This document shows positions 26,541 through 35,399 of a DNA stretch of 64,000 nt, one piece after another. Position 1 is the stretch's first letter; the number at the start of each line of letters is the position of its first letter. The notes beneath the pieces were generated by a model. That model made no database searches and was not told the origin of the DNA. It worked only from the letters and a program-made list of their open reading frames with translations. Position numbers and translations under genes: made by a program. Source of the DNA: Treponema sp. (GTDB lineage: Bacteria > Spirochaetota > Spirochaetia > Treponematales > Treponemataceae); contig JAEEYO010000054.1 in assembly GCA_016288205.1 (NCBI GenBank), positions 62,001-126,000 on the forward strand, given 5' to 3'.

Positions 26541-27965
26541 ATGGGATTTTTAGGAGATTTATTAGCGAAAGGATTCTCAATGCTTGAGGGAGAAGAAACA
26601 GGAGAAGTGTTTATAGGAAATGGAACGGGTGAAAAAAGAGAACTTTTTGAAAAAATACTTGCAAGGTGGAATGAAATTTTTAGAAGAAATGATTTTCTTA
26701 CGAATTCGACAGCCTACATATTGCAAGAAACTGTAAAACTTCCTGTGTACTTTCAACTTTTACTTATAGGAATTCCTGACCATGATAATGGTGGTGCTTA
26801 TGAAAAAGCACTGAGAAATGCTGAAAAAAGAATTATACAAATAAAATCGGGAGAAGAAACAATTGATTTTGCTTATTTGAATGAACTGGCCACTTGTTCT
26901 GAACACATATCATCAATAGATTATACGACATCATGTAATACAGGTGTTATGCACAGGCCGTTCTATTATTTTCGATACAAAAGGGATAAAGAGGTATTTA
27001 CCTTTCTTTATAAACCTTATATGGATCAACGAGGAGAAGGAATTAAGGTATGTCTCAAAGAAACTGAACAGGATGAGTTGACGTTAGGTACTCAAATAGG
27101 AAAAGAATTTGTTGAAACATCTATTCGGTGGCAACCTGAGCCTACGTGGGATCATGTAGGAAGTACTCCAGAAGGATTCTTCAAGAAGCTTGATAGAAGT
27201 GATGTCTATAAAAATTTGAAACATTTTATTGATAATTTAAAATCGTTTGAATCGAAAGCACGAAAACTGAATTATGATCAAACATGGCTATCTAAAAACA
27301 AAGAGAAATATATTCAAGTCAAAACTGAAGCGGATAAAAGCTTGTTTTATGATTTGCTTGATAAATGGAATGATATTTTTCAGAAAAAATGGGAATTGGA
27401 AAAATATGACGAAAATGGAAAAACCGTTTTTTATAAAGCGGATAAGTCTTATATTAAGTTTAATGCTGATGTAAGATTCTTTCAAAATCCAGAAAAGATT
27501 GTAAAAAAACGAAATATTAACTCTCTTGAAAAAGATTTCATATACTATCCTGATAAAGAATCAAATTCAGAAAAATTTTTAAGATTTTATTTAAATGGAA
27601 AAGACAACTCATTTGTTTTAGCAGTTAAGTCTGAATCCATTTCAAATGAGTTGAAAACCGATTCCAAACTGGGGTATTCTGATACACCTTATTTTATAAA
27701 CTTTGAAGAAGCGTGCAGAGAAATTTTTCAAAGACCTCAATTAAATAAGAATATGACTGAATGTACTTTGGAATTTGCAAAAATGATGCTGAATGAGTGG
27801 TCTAGATTGAACCAGGAGAAGAAAGAACGAAAGGAAAAAATTCGGCAAGAGGAGAAGGCTAGACAACAAAAATTGGAACAAGAGGAAAAAGAAAGAAAGT
27901 TAAAATTTGAACAAGAAGAAATAAAGAAAACCCAAGAGGCAAGAAGTGAAATTGCTGATTGGTAA
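26541..27965 (+). CDS. Hypothetical protein with C-terminal Glu/Lys coiled coil
   Basis: 474 residues from ATG at 26541, chosen because GGAGG (26528-26532) lies 8 nt before it; ATGs at 26526 and 26535 and a TTG at 26523 are in frame but badly spaced. Two similar halves can be seen: each has an ARWNEIF or DKWNDIF motif, followed by a beta-rich region with aromatic residues (RNDFLTNSTAYIL versus KKWELEKYDENGKTVFY), suggesting internal duplication. The last 50 residues (from about 425) are a continuous charged coiled coil (EKIRQEEKARQQKLEQEEKE). No signal peptide or membrane helix. Very AT-rich and codon use differs from the flanking chromosome. Function unknown. Confidence 0.75.
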   Translation: MGFLGDLLAKGFSMLEGEETGEVFIGNGTGEKRELFEKILARWNEIFRRNDFLTNSTAYILQETVKLPVYFQLLLIGIPDHDNGGAYEKALRNAEKRIIQIKSGEETIDFAYLNELATCSEHISSIDYTTSCNTGVMHRPFYYFRYKRDKEVFTFLYKPYMDQRGEGIKVCLKETEQDELTLGTQIGKEFVETSIRWQPEPTWDHVGSTPEGFFKKLDRSDVYKNLKHFIDNLKSFESKARKLNYDQTWLSKNKEKYIQVKTEADKSLFYDLLDKWNDIFQKKWELEKYDENGKTVFYKADKSYIKFNADVRFFQNPEKIVKKRNINSLEKDFIYYPDKESNSEKFLRFYLNGKDNSFVLAVKSESISNELKTDSKLGYSDTPYFINFEEACREIFQRPQLNKNMTECTLEFAKMMLNEWSRLNQEKKERKEKIRQEEKARQQKLEQEEKERKLKFEQEEIKKTQEARSEIADW

Positions 27966-27978
27966 GATGAGGTGATTT

Positions 27979-28416
27979 ATGGATGAAAATATTGACGAAG
28001 CAGCTGAATATGAAGCAGAAATTCCTTCCGAAACAAAAAAAGTTTCCGAAGAGGAATTGGTTGAAAAATATCAAGAGCACTTTGACAAAAACATTGCTTT
28101 TAAACTTTTGAAAAAACTACGAAAAGCTACTCGTAATAAACCAAAGGCAATAGCTGGTACAGCAGGTGCGATTGTTTCTGTTTTGGGAAAACTTCTTTCG
28201 GCATTGGATAATCCGGCAACTCCAGCTCATACCAAGGCATTGATTATTGGCGCGATTGGCTACATTCTTTTACCCCTTGATCTTATTCCAGATTTTACAC
28301 CGATAATCGGTTATGGGGATGATCTTGCAAGTGCGGCAAGAGTTGTAGCAGGGGTAGCAGCATACAGCACATTCTCTTTGGAAGAGTTGGATAAAATAAT
28401 CGACATGGAAAAATAA
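27979..28416 (+). CDS. YkvA/DUF1232-family membrane protein
   Basis: 145 residues. The C-terminal half has the DUF1232 signature LIIGAIGYILLPLDLIPDF (about 89-107) followed by GYGDDLASAARVV, a short hydrophobic hairpin next to an Asp-rich turn. The N-terminal half is charged and helical. Members are small membrane-associated proteins of unknown biochemical role, sometimes next to stress or defence genes. SD GAGGTG lies 5 nt before ATG; the upstream coiled-coil gene ends 13 nt away, so they form an operon. Confidence 0.85.
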   Translation: MDENIDEAAEYEAEIPSETKKVSEEELVEKYQEHFDKNIAFKLLKKLRKATRNKPKAIAGTAGAIVSVLGKLLSALDNPATPAHTKALIIGAIGYILLPLDLIPDFTPIIGYGDDLASAARVVAGVAAYSTFSLEELDKIIDMEK

Positions 28417-28463
28417 ATCAGCCCCACACAAAATCATGGTGCATCCATCCTCGTAGATAAAAA

Positions 28464-28497
28464 AAAATCCGCGCAGGAAAAAACCCACACGGATTTT
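28464..28497 (-). terminator. Terminator hairpin after the substrate-binding lipoprotein gene
   Basis: AAAATCCG (28464-28471) pairs with CGGATTTT (28490-28497), with extra partial pairing inside. Read on the minus strand it is followed by a run of nine T, so it mainly ends the minus-strand gene; on the plus strand the tail is shorter and it may also slow transcripts from the YkvA gene. Confidence 0.65.
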
Positions 28498-28525
28498 AGT
28501 CTGACACTTATTCGACGTCAGCCAG

Positions 28526-29473
28526 TTATTTAAGCAGATAGCTCGGAATTGTTATGCCAAGTGTCTCGGCCACGCTCTCGTTGTAAGAGAAATCATATTT
28601 GGAGAGATACTGGATCGGCATTTCCGCGGGGTCGCTTCCGTTTTTCAGGATGTCCACGGCCATGGCGGCTGTCTGTTTTCCAAGCTCGTAGTAGTTGAGT
28701 CCGTAAGTCGCAAGACCACCGTTCTTCACGAGTGCATCCTCACCGCAGATTATGGGAAGTCCGTTTTCAGTCGCAACCATGGCAACCGTCGCCATAGCGT
28801 TTGCAATCATGTTGTCTGTCGGAGCGTAGATTGCGTCAACCTTTCCGGCCATGCTCTGAACAACCTGCTGCACTTCGTTCGTGTTGGAGACGGTGAACTC
28901 AAGATATGAGAGACCGATTTTGTCACACTGCTTTTCGGCAAGCTCCACCTGAAAGCGTGAGTTCTCCTCGGCTGAGCAGAAAAGAATGCCGACGGTCCTT
29001 GCCTCGGGGAGAATCTGCTTGAGAAGATCAATCTGTGCGGCGCATGGATTCAGGTCGGAAGTACCCGTAACGTTGTGTCCGGGATGCTCGTTGGAGTCAG
29101 CAAGCTCGGCAGAGACAGGGTCGGTCACGGATGAGATCACGATCGGGATGGAGGATGTCTTTCCTGCCACAGCCTGTGCCGCCGGAGTCGCGATGGCAAA
29201 AATCAGGTCCTTGCGGTCGCTCACGAATTTGTCGGCGATTGTGCTGCAGTTTGCCTGCTCACCCTGCGCGTTCTGAAAATCAATGACGATGTTCTCTCCG
29301 TCAACATATCCCGCTGCCGCGAGACCGTCAATGAATCCCTGACGGTTGGCATCAAGCGCATCATGCTCCACAAGCTGTATAATGCCAATCTGCAGGCGGG
29401 AATCCTTTTTTGCACAGCCAACCAGGGACAATGCAAGAACCATAGCCGCAAAAATAAGCGTAATTTTTTTCAT
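28526..29473 (-). CDS. ABC-transporter substrate-binding lipoprotein (TrpX-like, PF04392)
   Basis: 315 residues. Lipobox LVGC at about 17-20, so a lipid-anchored periplasmic protein. The body matches the ABC_sub_bind family: IGIIQLVEHDALDANRQGF, GENIVIDFQNAQGEQANC, IFAIATPAAQAV, PIVISSVTDPVSA, DAIYAPTDNMI and TYGLNYYELGKQTA. Members such as streptococcal TrpX bind tryptophan or tyrosine and normally sit next to a permease and an ATPase. No such genes are near here, so it is an orphan that may serve a transporter elsewhere. SD GAGGTTT before ATG. A hairpin terminator follows. Confidence 0.93.
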   Translation of the reverse strand: MKKITLIFAAMVLALSLVGCAKKDSRLQIGIIQLVEHDALDANRQGFIDGLAAAGYVDGENIVIDFQNAQGEQANCSTIADKFVSDRKDLIFAIATPAAQAVAGKTSSIPIVISSVTDPVSAELADSNEHPGHNVTGTSDLNPCAAQIDLLKQILPEARTVGILFCSAEENSRFQVELAEKQCDKIGLSYLEFTVSNTNEVQQVVQSMAGKVDAIYAPTDNMIANAMATVAMVATENGLPIICGEDALVKNGGLATYGLNYYELGKQTAAMAVDILKNGSDPAEMPIQYLSKYDFSYNESVAETLGITIPSYLLK

Positions 29474-29563
29474 AATAAACCTCTATAATTTAGCGGCAAT
29501 TTCTCACCGCCAGAATTCAATTTATGAGCACAAGCTCAAATATATCAGATTTTGAAGATTGTC

Positions 29564-31831
29564 TCAATATTCCTCGCCGCCGGACTTCTTGTACAAAGCC
29601 GCGCTTCCACGTGAGGATCTCTGGGTTGATGCATGGACATTGTTGCGTGTGTGACTTCCGCCCTTTGCCTTTGAGCGGTCCCTTCTGTCACCGTCGCCGA
29701 ATCTGTCCCTGTCCCTTGAACCAAATTTGTCGCTGCCAAATCTGTCACCGCCGAAACGTCCTCCACCGAAACGGCCCCTGCCATGACCGCCTCCACGACG
29801 ACCGCCCCTGTCACGCCTTGACTCGAAATCTCCGCGCGCAGATACTGACTCACCGCTGGACACTGACTTTGAGTCCACGTGCATGTGCGGGATGCTCTGG
29901 TCCGTCTTTGAAAGAAGCAATGCCCTCTCACCCGCTTCCTTCGGCAAACTCAGGAGGCAGAATTTATCGGCCATGTCGATCGCGTCAACGTCCTTTCCAC
30001 GGATATGGAGAAGGTCAGAGAAGAAATCGGCTATCACGCGGGGATTGTATCCGTCCTTCCATCCCATCTGGACATAGAGACGAATCTGGTTGACTCCTGC
30101 TGAAGAGCCTCTGTCACGCTCCCGCTCCCGTCCGCGTCCTTCTTTTTTACCGCCCACCGGATTGATTTTTCCATAGCGGTTTTTGCTGAGCTCCTTTCCG
30201 TAGGTCGCTGCAAGCAGTGAGGCCACCACTTCCTGAGGATTCTGTCCCTCGCAAAGCTCCTCGGCAAGACGGTCAAAAATGGGGTCTCCCTTTCTCAAGT
30301 GAGGAACTTTCTTTTCAGGTGCGGCATCCATCGCTTCCTGAGTTTCAGCATCATCATTTTCAGAAACGGACTCCGTGGTCTGTGCGTCAGCGGAATCAGC
30401 GGGTGTGCCGTAAGAGTCATGGACTTTTTTGAGCAACTCTTCCCCGGATTTTACGACGTTCTCACTCTCGTCATCTGTTTCGTCAGAGTCGTCCGTCTGG
30501 TTCAGTCCCAGCTTTTCCTTTACGTGGGCAAAAAGGCGGGTCTTCTTTACGGCAAGGACCTCATCAACGGAAGGAACTTCTCCCTCGGTCATCTCGCCCT
30601 TGGCTGATTTTTTTATCGCGTTTCGGAGGAATCCCAGTCTGCGGCGGGCTTCTTCCGGCCGGACAAAAGTGACTGCCATACCCGCGGCTCCCGCACGTCC
30701 CGTCCTTCCTATGCGGTGAACGTAAGTGGGTCCGTCAAAGGGAAGCTCGTAGTTAACGACGTGGGTAAGTCCCTCAATGTCAATTCCACGCGCGGCAACA
30801 TCGGTAGCGACAAGAATGCGTGTCTTTTTTGAGCGGAAGCGTGCAAGAATCTTCTCTCTCTGGCTCTGCGGGATGTCTCCGTGCAATGCGGCGACCTGGT
30901 ATCCCTTTTCGTCAAGGGACTTGCTCACCATGTCCGCGTCGGATTTTTTCTGCACGAACACAAGGCCGTAGAAATCCGGGGAGATGTCAACAAGGCGCAC
31001 AAGGGCCTCAAGCTTTTCGCTCTCACGCACCACCCAGTATTTCTGTTCTATTAAAAGAGGCTCCTCGTGGACTTCCTCCTCCACAATCTCGTAGTCGCCC
31101 ATGAACTTTCCGGCAATCTTCAGGATGGGAGCCGGGATGGTCGCACTGAAAAGCAGAACGCGGCAGTCGGGGTTGGCGCAGGAGAAAATGTTCTCGATGT
31201 CCTCCACGAATCCCATGTCCAGCATCTCGTCGCCTTCGTCAAGGATAAAGTACTCAATCTTGCTGATGTCAAGCGCACCACGGTCAATCAGGTCCTGAAC
31301 ACGTCCCGGAGTACCCACGACAATCTCAACACCACGCTTGAGGGAGCGAATCTGCTCGCTGTAGGATGAGCCTCCGTAAACCGTCATGCTCCTCGGAAAG
31401 CGTCCCGTAGTGAAAGACTCCATCTCGGTGGATGTCTGCATGGCAAGCTCGCGTGTGGGCTCAAGGATAATCGCACGCACATGGCCAGTGTCTTCCCTGA
31501 GTCTCTGAACCAAGGGAAGTCCGAACGCGGCGGTCTTTCCTGTACCTGTCCTTGCACGGGCAACAACATTCGCCTCTCCGTTCAAAAGACGCGGTATGGC
31601 CAGAACCTGAATTGGAGAAGGAACCTCAAATCCCTTCTTTTTGATTGCGTCCAAAACGATTTCATCCAGTCCCAGATCCTCAAAGGAAATCTGTCCCGAA
31701 TCCTCGTCGCCATCCATCCCTTCATTTTCCGATTGATTTTCAACCGCACCAATGCTGTCCGTGTAATCGGCATCCAAATCCAATGCCGCCACTTTGTCCT
31801 CAGCACGCTCTTGAGAAAAATTTTCTTCCAT
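29564..31831 (-). CDS. DEAD-box RNA helicase with DbpA-like domain and RGG tail
   Basis: 755 residues. An acidic N-terminal extension (1-48), then the helicase core: Q motif near 50-75, motif I RTGTGKT (94-100), Ia PTRELA, motif II DEGD (198-201) instead of the usual DEAD, SAT, then RGID and HRIGRTGRAG in the second RecA domain. Residues about 560-650 match the DbpA/CsdA RNA-binding domain (RLYVQMGWKDGYNPRVIADF), and the tail is rich in RGG, GRFGG and RDR repeats. Such enzymes unwind structured RNA in ribosome assembly, cold adaptation and mRNA decay. SD AGGGGA before ATG. A deaD/csdA homologue by architecture; the Ala to Gly change in motif II is unusual. Confidence 0.93.
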   Translation of the reverse strand: MEENFSQERAEDKVAALDLDADYTDSIGAVENQSENEGMDGDEDSGQISFEDLGLDEIVLDAIKKKGFEVPSPIQVLAIPRLLNGEANVVARARTGTGKTAAFGLPLVQRLREDTGHVRAIILEPTRELAMQTSTEMESFTTGRFPRSMTVYGGSSYSEQIRSLKRGVEIVVGTPGRVQDLIDRGALDISKIEYFILDEGDEMLDMGFVEDIENIFSCANPDCRVLLFSATIPAPILKIAGKFMGDYEIVEEEVHEEPLLIEQKYWVVRESEKLEALVRLVDISPDFYGLVFVQKKSDADMVSKSLDEKGYQVAALHGDIPQSQREKILARFRSKKTRILVATDVAARGIDIEGLTHVVNYELPFDGPTYVHRIGRTGRAGAAGMAVTFVRPEEARRRLGFLRNAIKKSAKGEMTEGEVPSVDEVLAVKKTRLFAHVKEKLGLNQTDDSDETDDESENVVKSGEELLKKVHDSYGTPADSADAQTTESVSENDDAETQEAMDAAPEKKVPHLRKGDPIFDRLAEELCEGQNPQEVVASLLAATYGKELSKNRYGKINPVGGKKEGRGRERERDRGSSAGVNQIRLYVQMGWKDGYNPRVIADFFSDLLHIRGKDVDAIDMADKFCLLSLPKEAGERALLLSKTDQSIPHMHVDSKSVSSGESVSARGDFESRRDRGGRRGGGHGRGRFGGGRFGGDRFGSDKFGSRDRDRFGDGDRRDRSKAKGGSHTRNNVHASTQRSSRGSAALYKKSGGEEY

Positions 31832-32209
31832 TATGTCCCCTGCGCCAACGCGCCTACATGAAGAATTAACCGCATAATGGAATATTGTTTCATAAATGAT
31901 TTTCTATTACCCGACCCAAGGAAGCCTGAGCCTCCCGACCTCAATGCGATTCAGTCTGTCATGTTTTCTTTTCTGGTGCCGATTTACTTGAACCTTGCGT
32001 TACAAAACGGCACACTTTTCCATCACCTGCAAATTCTTCAAGGATTTTACAAATGATTTCATGTGCCTTAGTCTATTATGTTTGCGAAATAAAATCAATA
32101 GGGAAAATGCAAATATTGGAGATTTTTAAAATTTTACGGTGTCATGCGGGTCTCTATTGAGAATTTATCCAAAATCGGAAAAAATTCTCAATAGCATTGC
32201 GAATTTTGA
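31832..32209. other. 378-bp intergenic region with one long hairpin
   Basis: It carries the leader of the helicase gene and sequence downstream of the UMP kinase gene. CTATTGAGAATTT (32154-32166) and AAATTCTCAATAG (32182-32194) form a perfect 13-bp stem with a 15-nt loop, 16 nt past the kinase stop; there is no T run, so it is not a standard terminator. A 30-codon minus-strand frame near 31907-32000 lacks a start and is not called. I see nothing else. Confidence 0.4.
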
Positions 32210-32947
32210 TTATCCCGCGATGGTGGTTCCCACGTAATCCGCTCCGTCAAGGATCGCACGGATGTTCGGGATGTTTTTTCCGCCGGCACAGATTACAGAG
32301 AGTTTGAGCTCGGAGGCCTTTTTGCTCGCAATGGGATCGAAGGGGCAGTTTTTTCCCGGCACCCACTCGTCACCGACCATCTTGCGGAAATCAGCCCAGG
32401 AGATTTTGTCCAGCGGCTTCGCGTCGGGATTCTTTTTGGGATCGTCGGTGTAGACTTTCGCGATGTTGGAGAGGTTCACCACGGTGTCGGCCTTGTATTT
32501 TTCGGCAAGCAGCACGGCATCGTTGTCGGTGGAGAATCCGGGCTTCCATCCTGCGGCAACCATCACGCGTCCCTCAAAGACATCGGGAGCCTTGGTTGGG
32601 TCAGTCACTACGTCGGAAGGACAGAGGGGACCGAAGCAGGTCTTGAGAATCTGCGCGTTGATTCTGGTGGCCATGATTCCAATCCAGTCACAGGCATAGT
32701 TCGCGGCATTCTCGTCGGCGAAGGAACAAGCCTTTTTCTGATCGCCCTCAAAAGACGCTGCGACTTCCCTGTACGCATTCTGATAGACCCTCGCTGGAGC
32801 ACCGCCACCGGCCACAAGCACGAGCCTTGTCTCAGGATTCTTCAAGAGATAGTCGGAGGTCATTTTCGTAAAGTCGCTGAGAAAAGCAACGTCGGGTTTA
32901 TCCGGGGCAATTATGGAGCCGCCCACGCTAAGCACTTTGGTAATCAT
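32210..32947 (-). CDS. pyrH: UMP kinase, archaeal-like type
   Basis: 245 residues of the amino-acid kinase superfamily. It phosphorylates UMP to UDP. Start VLSVGGSIIAPDKPDVAF carries the Gly-rich phosphate loop, LVLVAGGGAPARVYQ the substrate loop, and DTVVNLSNIAKVYTDDPKKN the nucleotide-binding segment. Several details (VGGSI start, short spacing) resemble the archaeal-type UMP kinases (TIGR02076) rather than the usual bacterial PyrH; that assignment is by eye. The other pyrimidine genes are 14 kb away. SD GGAG lies 10 nt before ATG. Confidence 0.88.
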   Translation of the reverse strand: MITKVLSVGGSIIAPDKPDVAFLSDFTKMTSDYLLKNPETRLVLVAGGGAPARVYQNAYREVAASFEGDQKKACSFADENAANYACDWIGIMATRINAQILKTCFGPLCPSDVVTDPTKAPDVFEGRVMVAAGWKPGFSTDNDAVLLAEKYKADTVVNLSNIAKVYTDDPKKNPDAKPLDKISWADFRKMVGDEWVPGKNCPFDPIASKKASELKLSVICAGGKNIPNIRAILDGADYVGTTIAG

Positions 32948-33036
32948 AGTTCAGTTTCTCCTTGTAATCAATGTAACCAATTATAGAAGATTTTTCCCCA
33001 TGATTCAAGCCTAAAATCCTCCGGGGACACAGACCA

Positions 33037-33645
33037 TTATACCACACTCTTCTTTTTTACGGCAGACACTATCATCCCATAAATCACTCGGAGTATGCAG
33101 CATATCATCAACAGAGATACAGCGGAACACAGGATAATCGCACCCACAGAAAGCAATGACACTCTCAGAGCATCGTATTCCGCGCCATCATGACTGTAGA
33201 CACGGAAAGTCTTTTTGCTGCCTACCTTGCGCAGACAGATGAAAGGCTTCTTTGTAACCAGCTCATGCTTTTCCCCGTCTATATAATACTCCCATTCAAG
33301 ACGATACATCCGTTCTTTTTCGGTTCTTTTAAAACGCGGACTATCCTTGTTAAAAGCGTTTCCACCCGACTTCTTCCATTCCTTGCTGTCAAAACGCTCC
33401 CTCTCCTGCACATATTTTGTCTTGTTTACAAGAGTGGCCTCCACCGTCTGCTTGTAGTCAGCCTTAAAATATGAGTTATAATAAGCGATGCACGCCCAGT
33501 CAATAAATGCAGCGATTGCCAGAACTATGACAAATATTACTATTGTTGCAATGGAATTAGCCAGTCCATCGGTTCCAAGATCTTTCCAGATAGATTTCCA
33601 TGTTACATTTTCCGTTTTGACCGTATTCGGTTTTCGCTCGCCCAT
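33037..33645 (-). CDS. Two-helix membrane protein, DUF3592-like
   Basis: 202 residues. One membrane helix at about 31-58 (IATIVIFVIVLAIAAFIDW) and another at about 162-190 (VGAIILCSAVSLLMICCIL) flank an extracytoplasmic domain of about 100 residues with the pattern LEWEYYIDGEKHELVTKKPF, then VGSKKTFRVYS, which resembles DUF3592 proteins. Function unknown. SD GAGGT before ATG. It lies between the ECF sigma operon and the UMP kinase gene on the same strand but with gaps of 56 and 89 nt. Confidence 0.72.
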   Translation of the reverse strand: MGERKPNTVKTENVTWKSIWKDLGTDGLANSIATIVIFVIVLAIAAFIDWACIAYYNSYFKADYKQTVEATLVNKTKYVQERERFDSKEWKKSGGNAFNKDSPRFKRTEKERMYRLEWEYYIDGEKHELVTKKPFICLRKVGSKKTFRVYSHDGAEYDALRVSLLSVGAIILCSAVSLLMICCILRVIYGMIVSAVKKKSVV

Positions 33646-33701
33646 AAAAAAATACCTCTCGTATACATATTATTATACCATATTCTAAGGAGGATCTGCC
33701 A

Positions 33702-35399
33702 CTAATAAATCCCAACGACGACAGGGTCGTTCCAGAGGGAGCTATAGTTTGACTTCGCGTTGCTCACTTCTTCCCAAATTGATTGCAATGCGTAGGTTCT
33801 TGGTCTGAACACTGTGCGGCTGTTAATCAGGGACTGCTTGAGTCCGTTCCACTTGCGGCTGAACGCGATGTGCTGGCTGTCCATGTTTCCGAAATAATAC
33901 TCCTCGGTATTCTCAATCTCGGAGAACGCCTTGTAGTTCAAACCGGCTGCCAGGGCAACGTCTACCGGGAACCATCCGTAACGCTCGAAATAGATTTCGC
34001 ACCACCAGTGGTTTCTCGTCGTGGAATTGTTCTCAATCAGGACTCCGCTGACAGGAATCGCAGGAATTCCGATCGCACGGCACAGGGCTGTGAAAATCAT
34101 TGCGAAGTCATAGGCATCTCCGGATCCGCGCTCCAAAAGATCAAGCACGGAAACATCTCCGCTGCGCACCGTATTCAGAATCTTGAAATTGCTTATCATA
34201 TAGTTGTAAATCAACTTGGCCTGGGCATACGGATTAGTCGTTTTCCCCACAATCTTTAAGGCAAGCTCTATTATGTCGGGATCAGAGGACGGAACGCATG
34301 TGTCCGAAGTTGTGTAAGCGGAATACAGCAGACGGCTCCTGTCAGAAAAGCGCGAAACCTTGTCCTCGTTCACTCCGTTGCTCACGGAAAGCGTGGTGAT
34401 TATGAAAGTCTGATTGAAGCGCAGACGGTTGGTGTTGTCGGCTGTCAGCTGCACCTGATGAATCACATTGCTTGAGTCATCCTGAATCAGGGGAATGGGG
34501 TTCACCTCGCTAAGGACTGCTGAAGGCTGTGACGCTGATACGGCGGGGCGTGGAACATAAAGGGTCACGCGCGCATCGTCGGTGGTTCGGTTCTGGATGT
34601 CGGCGCTGATTTGTATGACGTAAGTCCTGCGCGTGGAAAATGATTTTTGTCCGACCGGAAAATTCACCGCCAGATTCAGCCTGTAGGAATTTCCCTTGTC
34701 CGTGGAGACATAGACAGGTCCGCTCGCAGCACCGTCCGGCACACGCACGTGAATCTCATTGTCGCTCCAGTACTCAAAGTCGTAGTCAGCCTCGCTCGCA
34801 CAGATGAAGTCGGCATTGTAACCGGAGTCGTCAACCGAGGATGGGGCGGATGAGGATTCCCTGTTGGCCGCAAAATAGACCGTGGAATTTCCCCTTACCG
34901 CGCCGAAGTTGGATCCGACTATGGTAACGACATCACCCACACGTGCCGAAAGAGGCGAGATTGAGTCCATGACCGGTACGGTCGTCCTGAAATCGGTACG
35001 GACCGCCACCGGAATCGTAGACTCATTCGCGAAAAACACAGGCTCGGAACGTCCCTCGGAAGTCTGCACGATAACAAGCCCGTCCTGCACGTTGACAGGG
35101 ACAGTCAGCTCAACCTCGGTGTCCGACCATTTTTTGTATCCGCTCGCAGTCACCCTGGAGCCGGCTATCTCAACGAAGGAGCTTTCCTTTGTCCTTCCGA
35201 AATTCTTTCCGCTTATAACGACAGTGTCCCCCGGTGAACCTATCGGGGGATCAATAGAAGAGATTTCAGGTTTTCCAATCTTAGTCCGCCCCGAAAGCGA
35301 CGTGACAAGGGCAATCACCCCGATCACCGTCAGCAGAAGCAGGATCCGGACGAGCGGCGAACTCTTCAGAAGAGTTTTGAATGTGCTTAGGACTTTCAC
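33702..35399 (-). CDS. Membrane-anchored IPT/TIG protein with transglutaminase-like domain lacking Cys
   Basis: 565 residues. One N-terminal membrane helix (about 17-36) without a cleavage site, then at least two IPT/TIG domains (ISSIDPPIGSPGDTVVISGKNFG and a second SISPLSARVGDVVTIVGSNFG-type copy), a beta domain, and a transglutaminase-like core from about 400. That core reads GSGDAYDFAMIFTALCRA: the normal Cys position is Ala. The His (NHWWCEIYF) and Asp (WFPVDVAL) are kept. It therefore probably binds rather than cuts peptides, or uses another nucleophile. It starts inside the stop of the anti-sigma gene (ATGA overlap), so it belongs to the sigma/anti-sigma operon and may be the sensor or the main output in the envelope. 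Confidence 0.88.
   Translation of the reverse strand: MKVLSTFKTLLKSSPLVRILLLLTVIGVIALVTSLSGRTKIGKPEISSIDPPIGSPGDTVVISGKNFGRTKESSFVEIAGSRVTASGYKKWSDTEVELTVPVNVQDGLVIVQTSEGRSEPVFFANESTIPVAVRTDFRTTVPVMDSISPLSARVGDVVTIVGSNFGAVRGNSTVYFAANRESSSAPSSVDDSGYNADFICASEADYDFEYWSDNEIHVRVPDGAASGPVYVSTDKGNSYRLNLAVNFPVGQKSFSTRRTYVIQISADIQNRTTDDARVTLYVPRPAVSASQPSAVLSEVNPIPLIQDDSSNVIHQVQLTADNTNRLRFNQTFIITTLSVSNGVNEDKVSRFSDRSRLLYSAYTTSDTCVPSSDPDIIELALKIVGKTTNPYAQAKLIYNYMISNFKILNTVRSGDVSVLDLLERGSGDAYDFAMIFTALCRAIGIPAIPVSGVLIENNSTTRNHWWCEIYFERYGWFPVDVALAAGLNYKAFSEIENTEEYYFGNMDSQHIAFSRKWNGLKQSLINSRTVFRPRTYALQSIWEEVSNAKSNYSSLWNDPVVVGIY

Noticed and set aside
31907-32000. Minus-strand 30-codon frame ending RLRLPWVG
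   Set aside because: No start codon or SD, a stop just upstream, and no sign of a decayed gene on either side.
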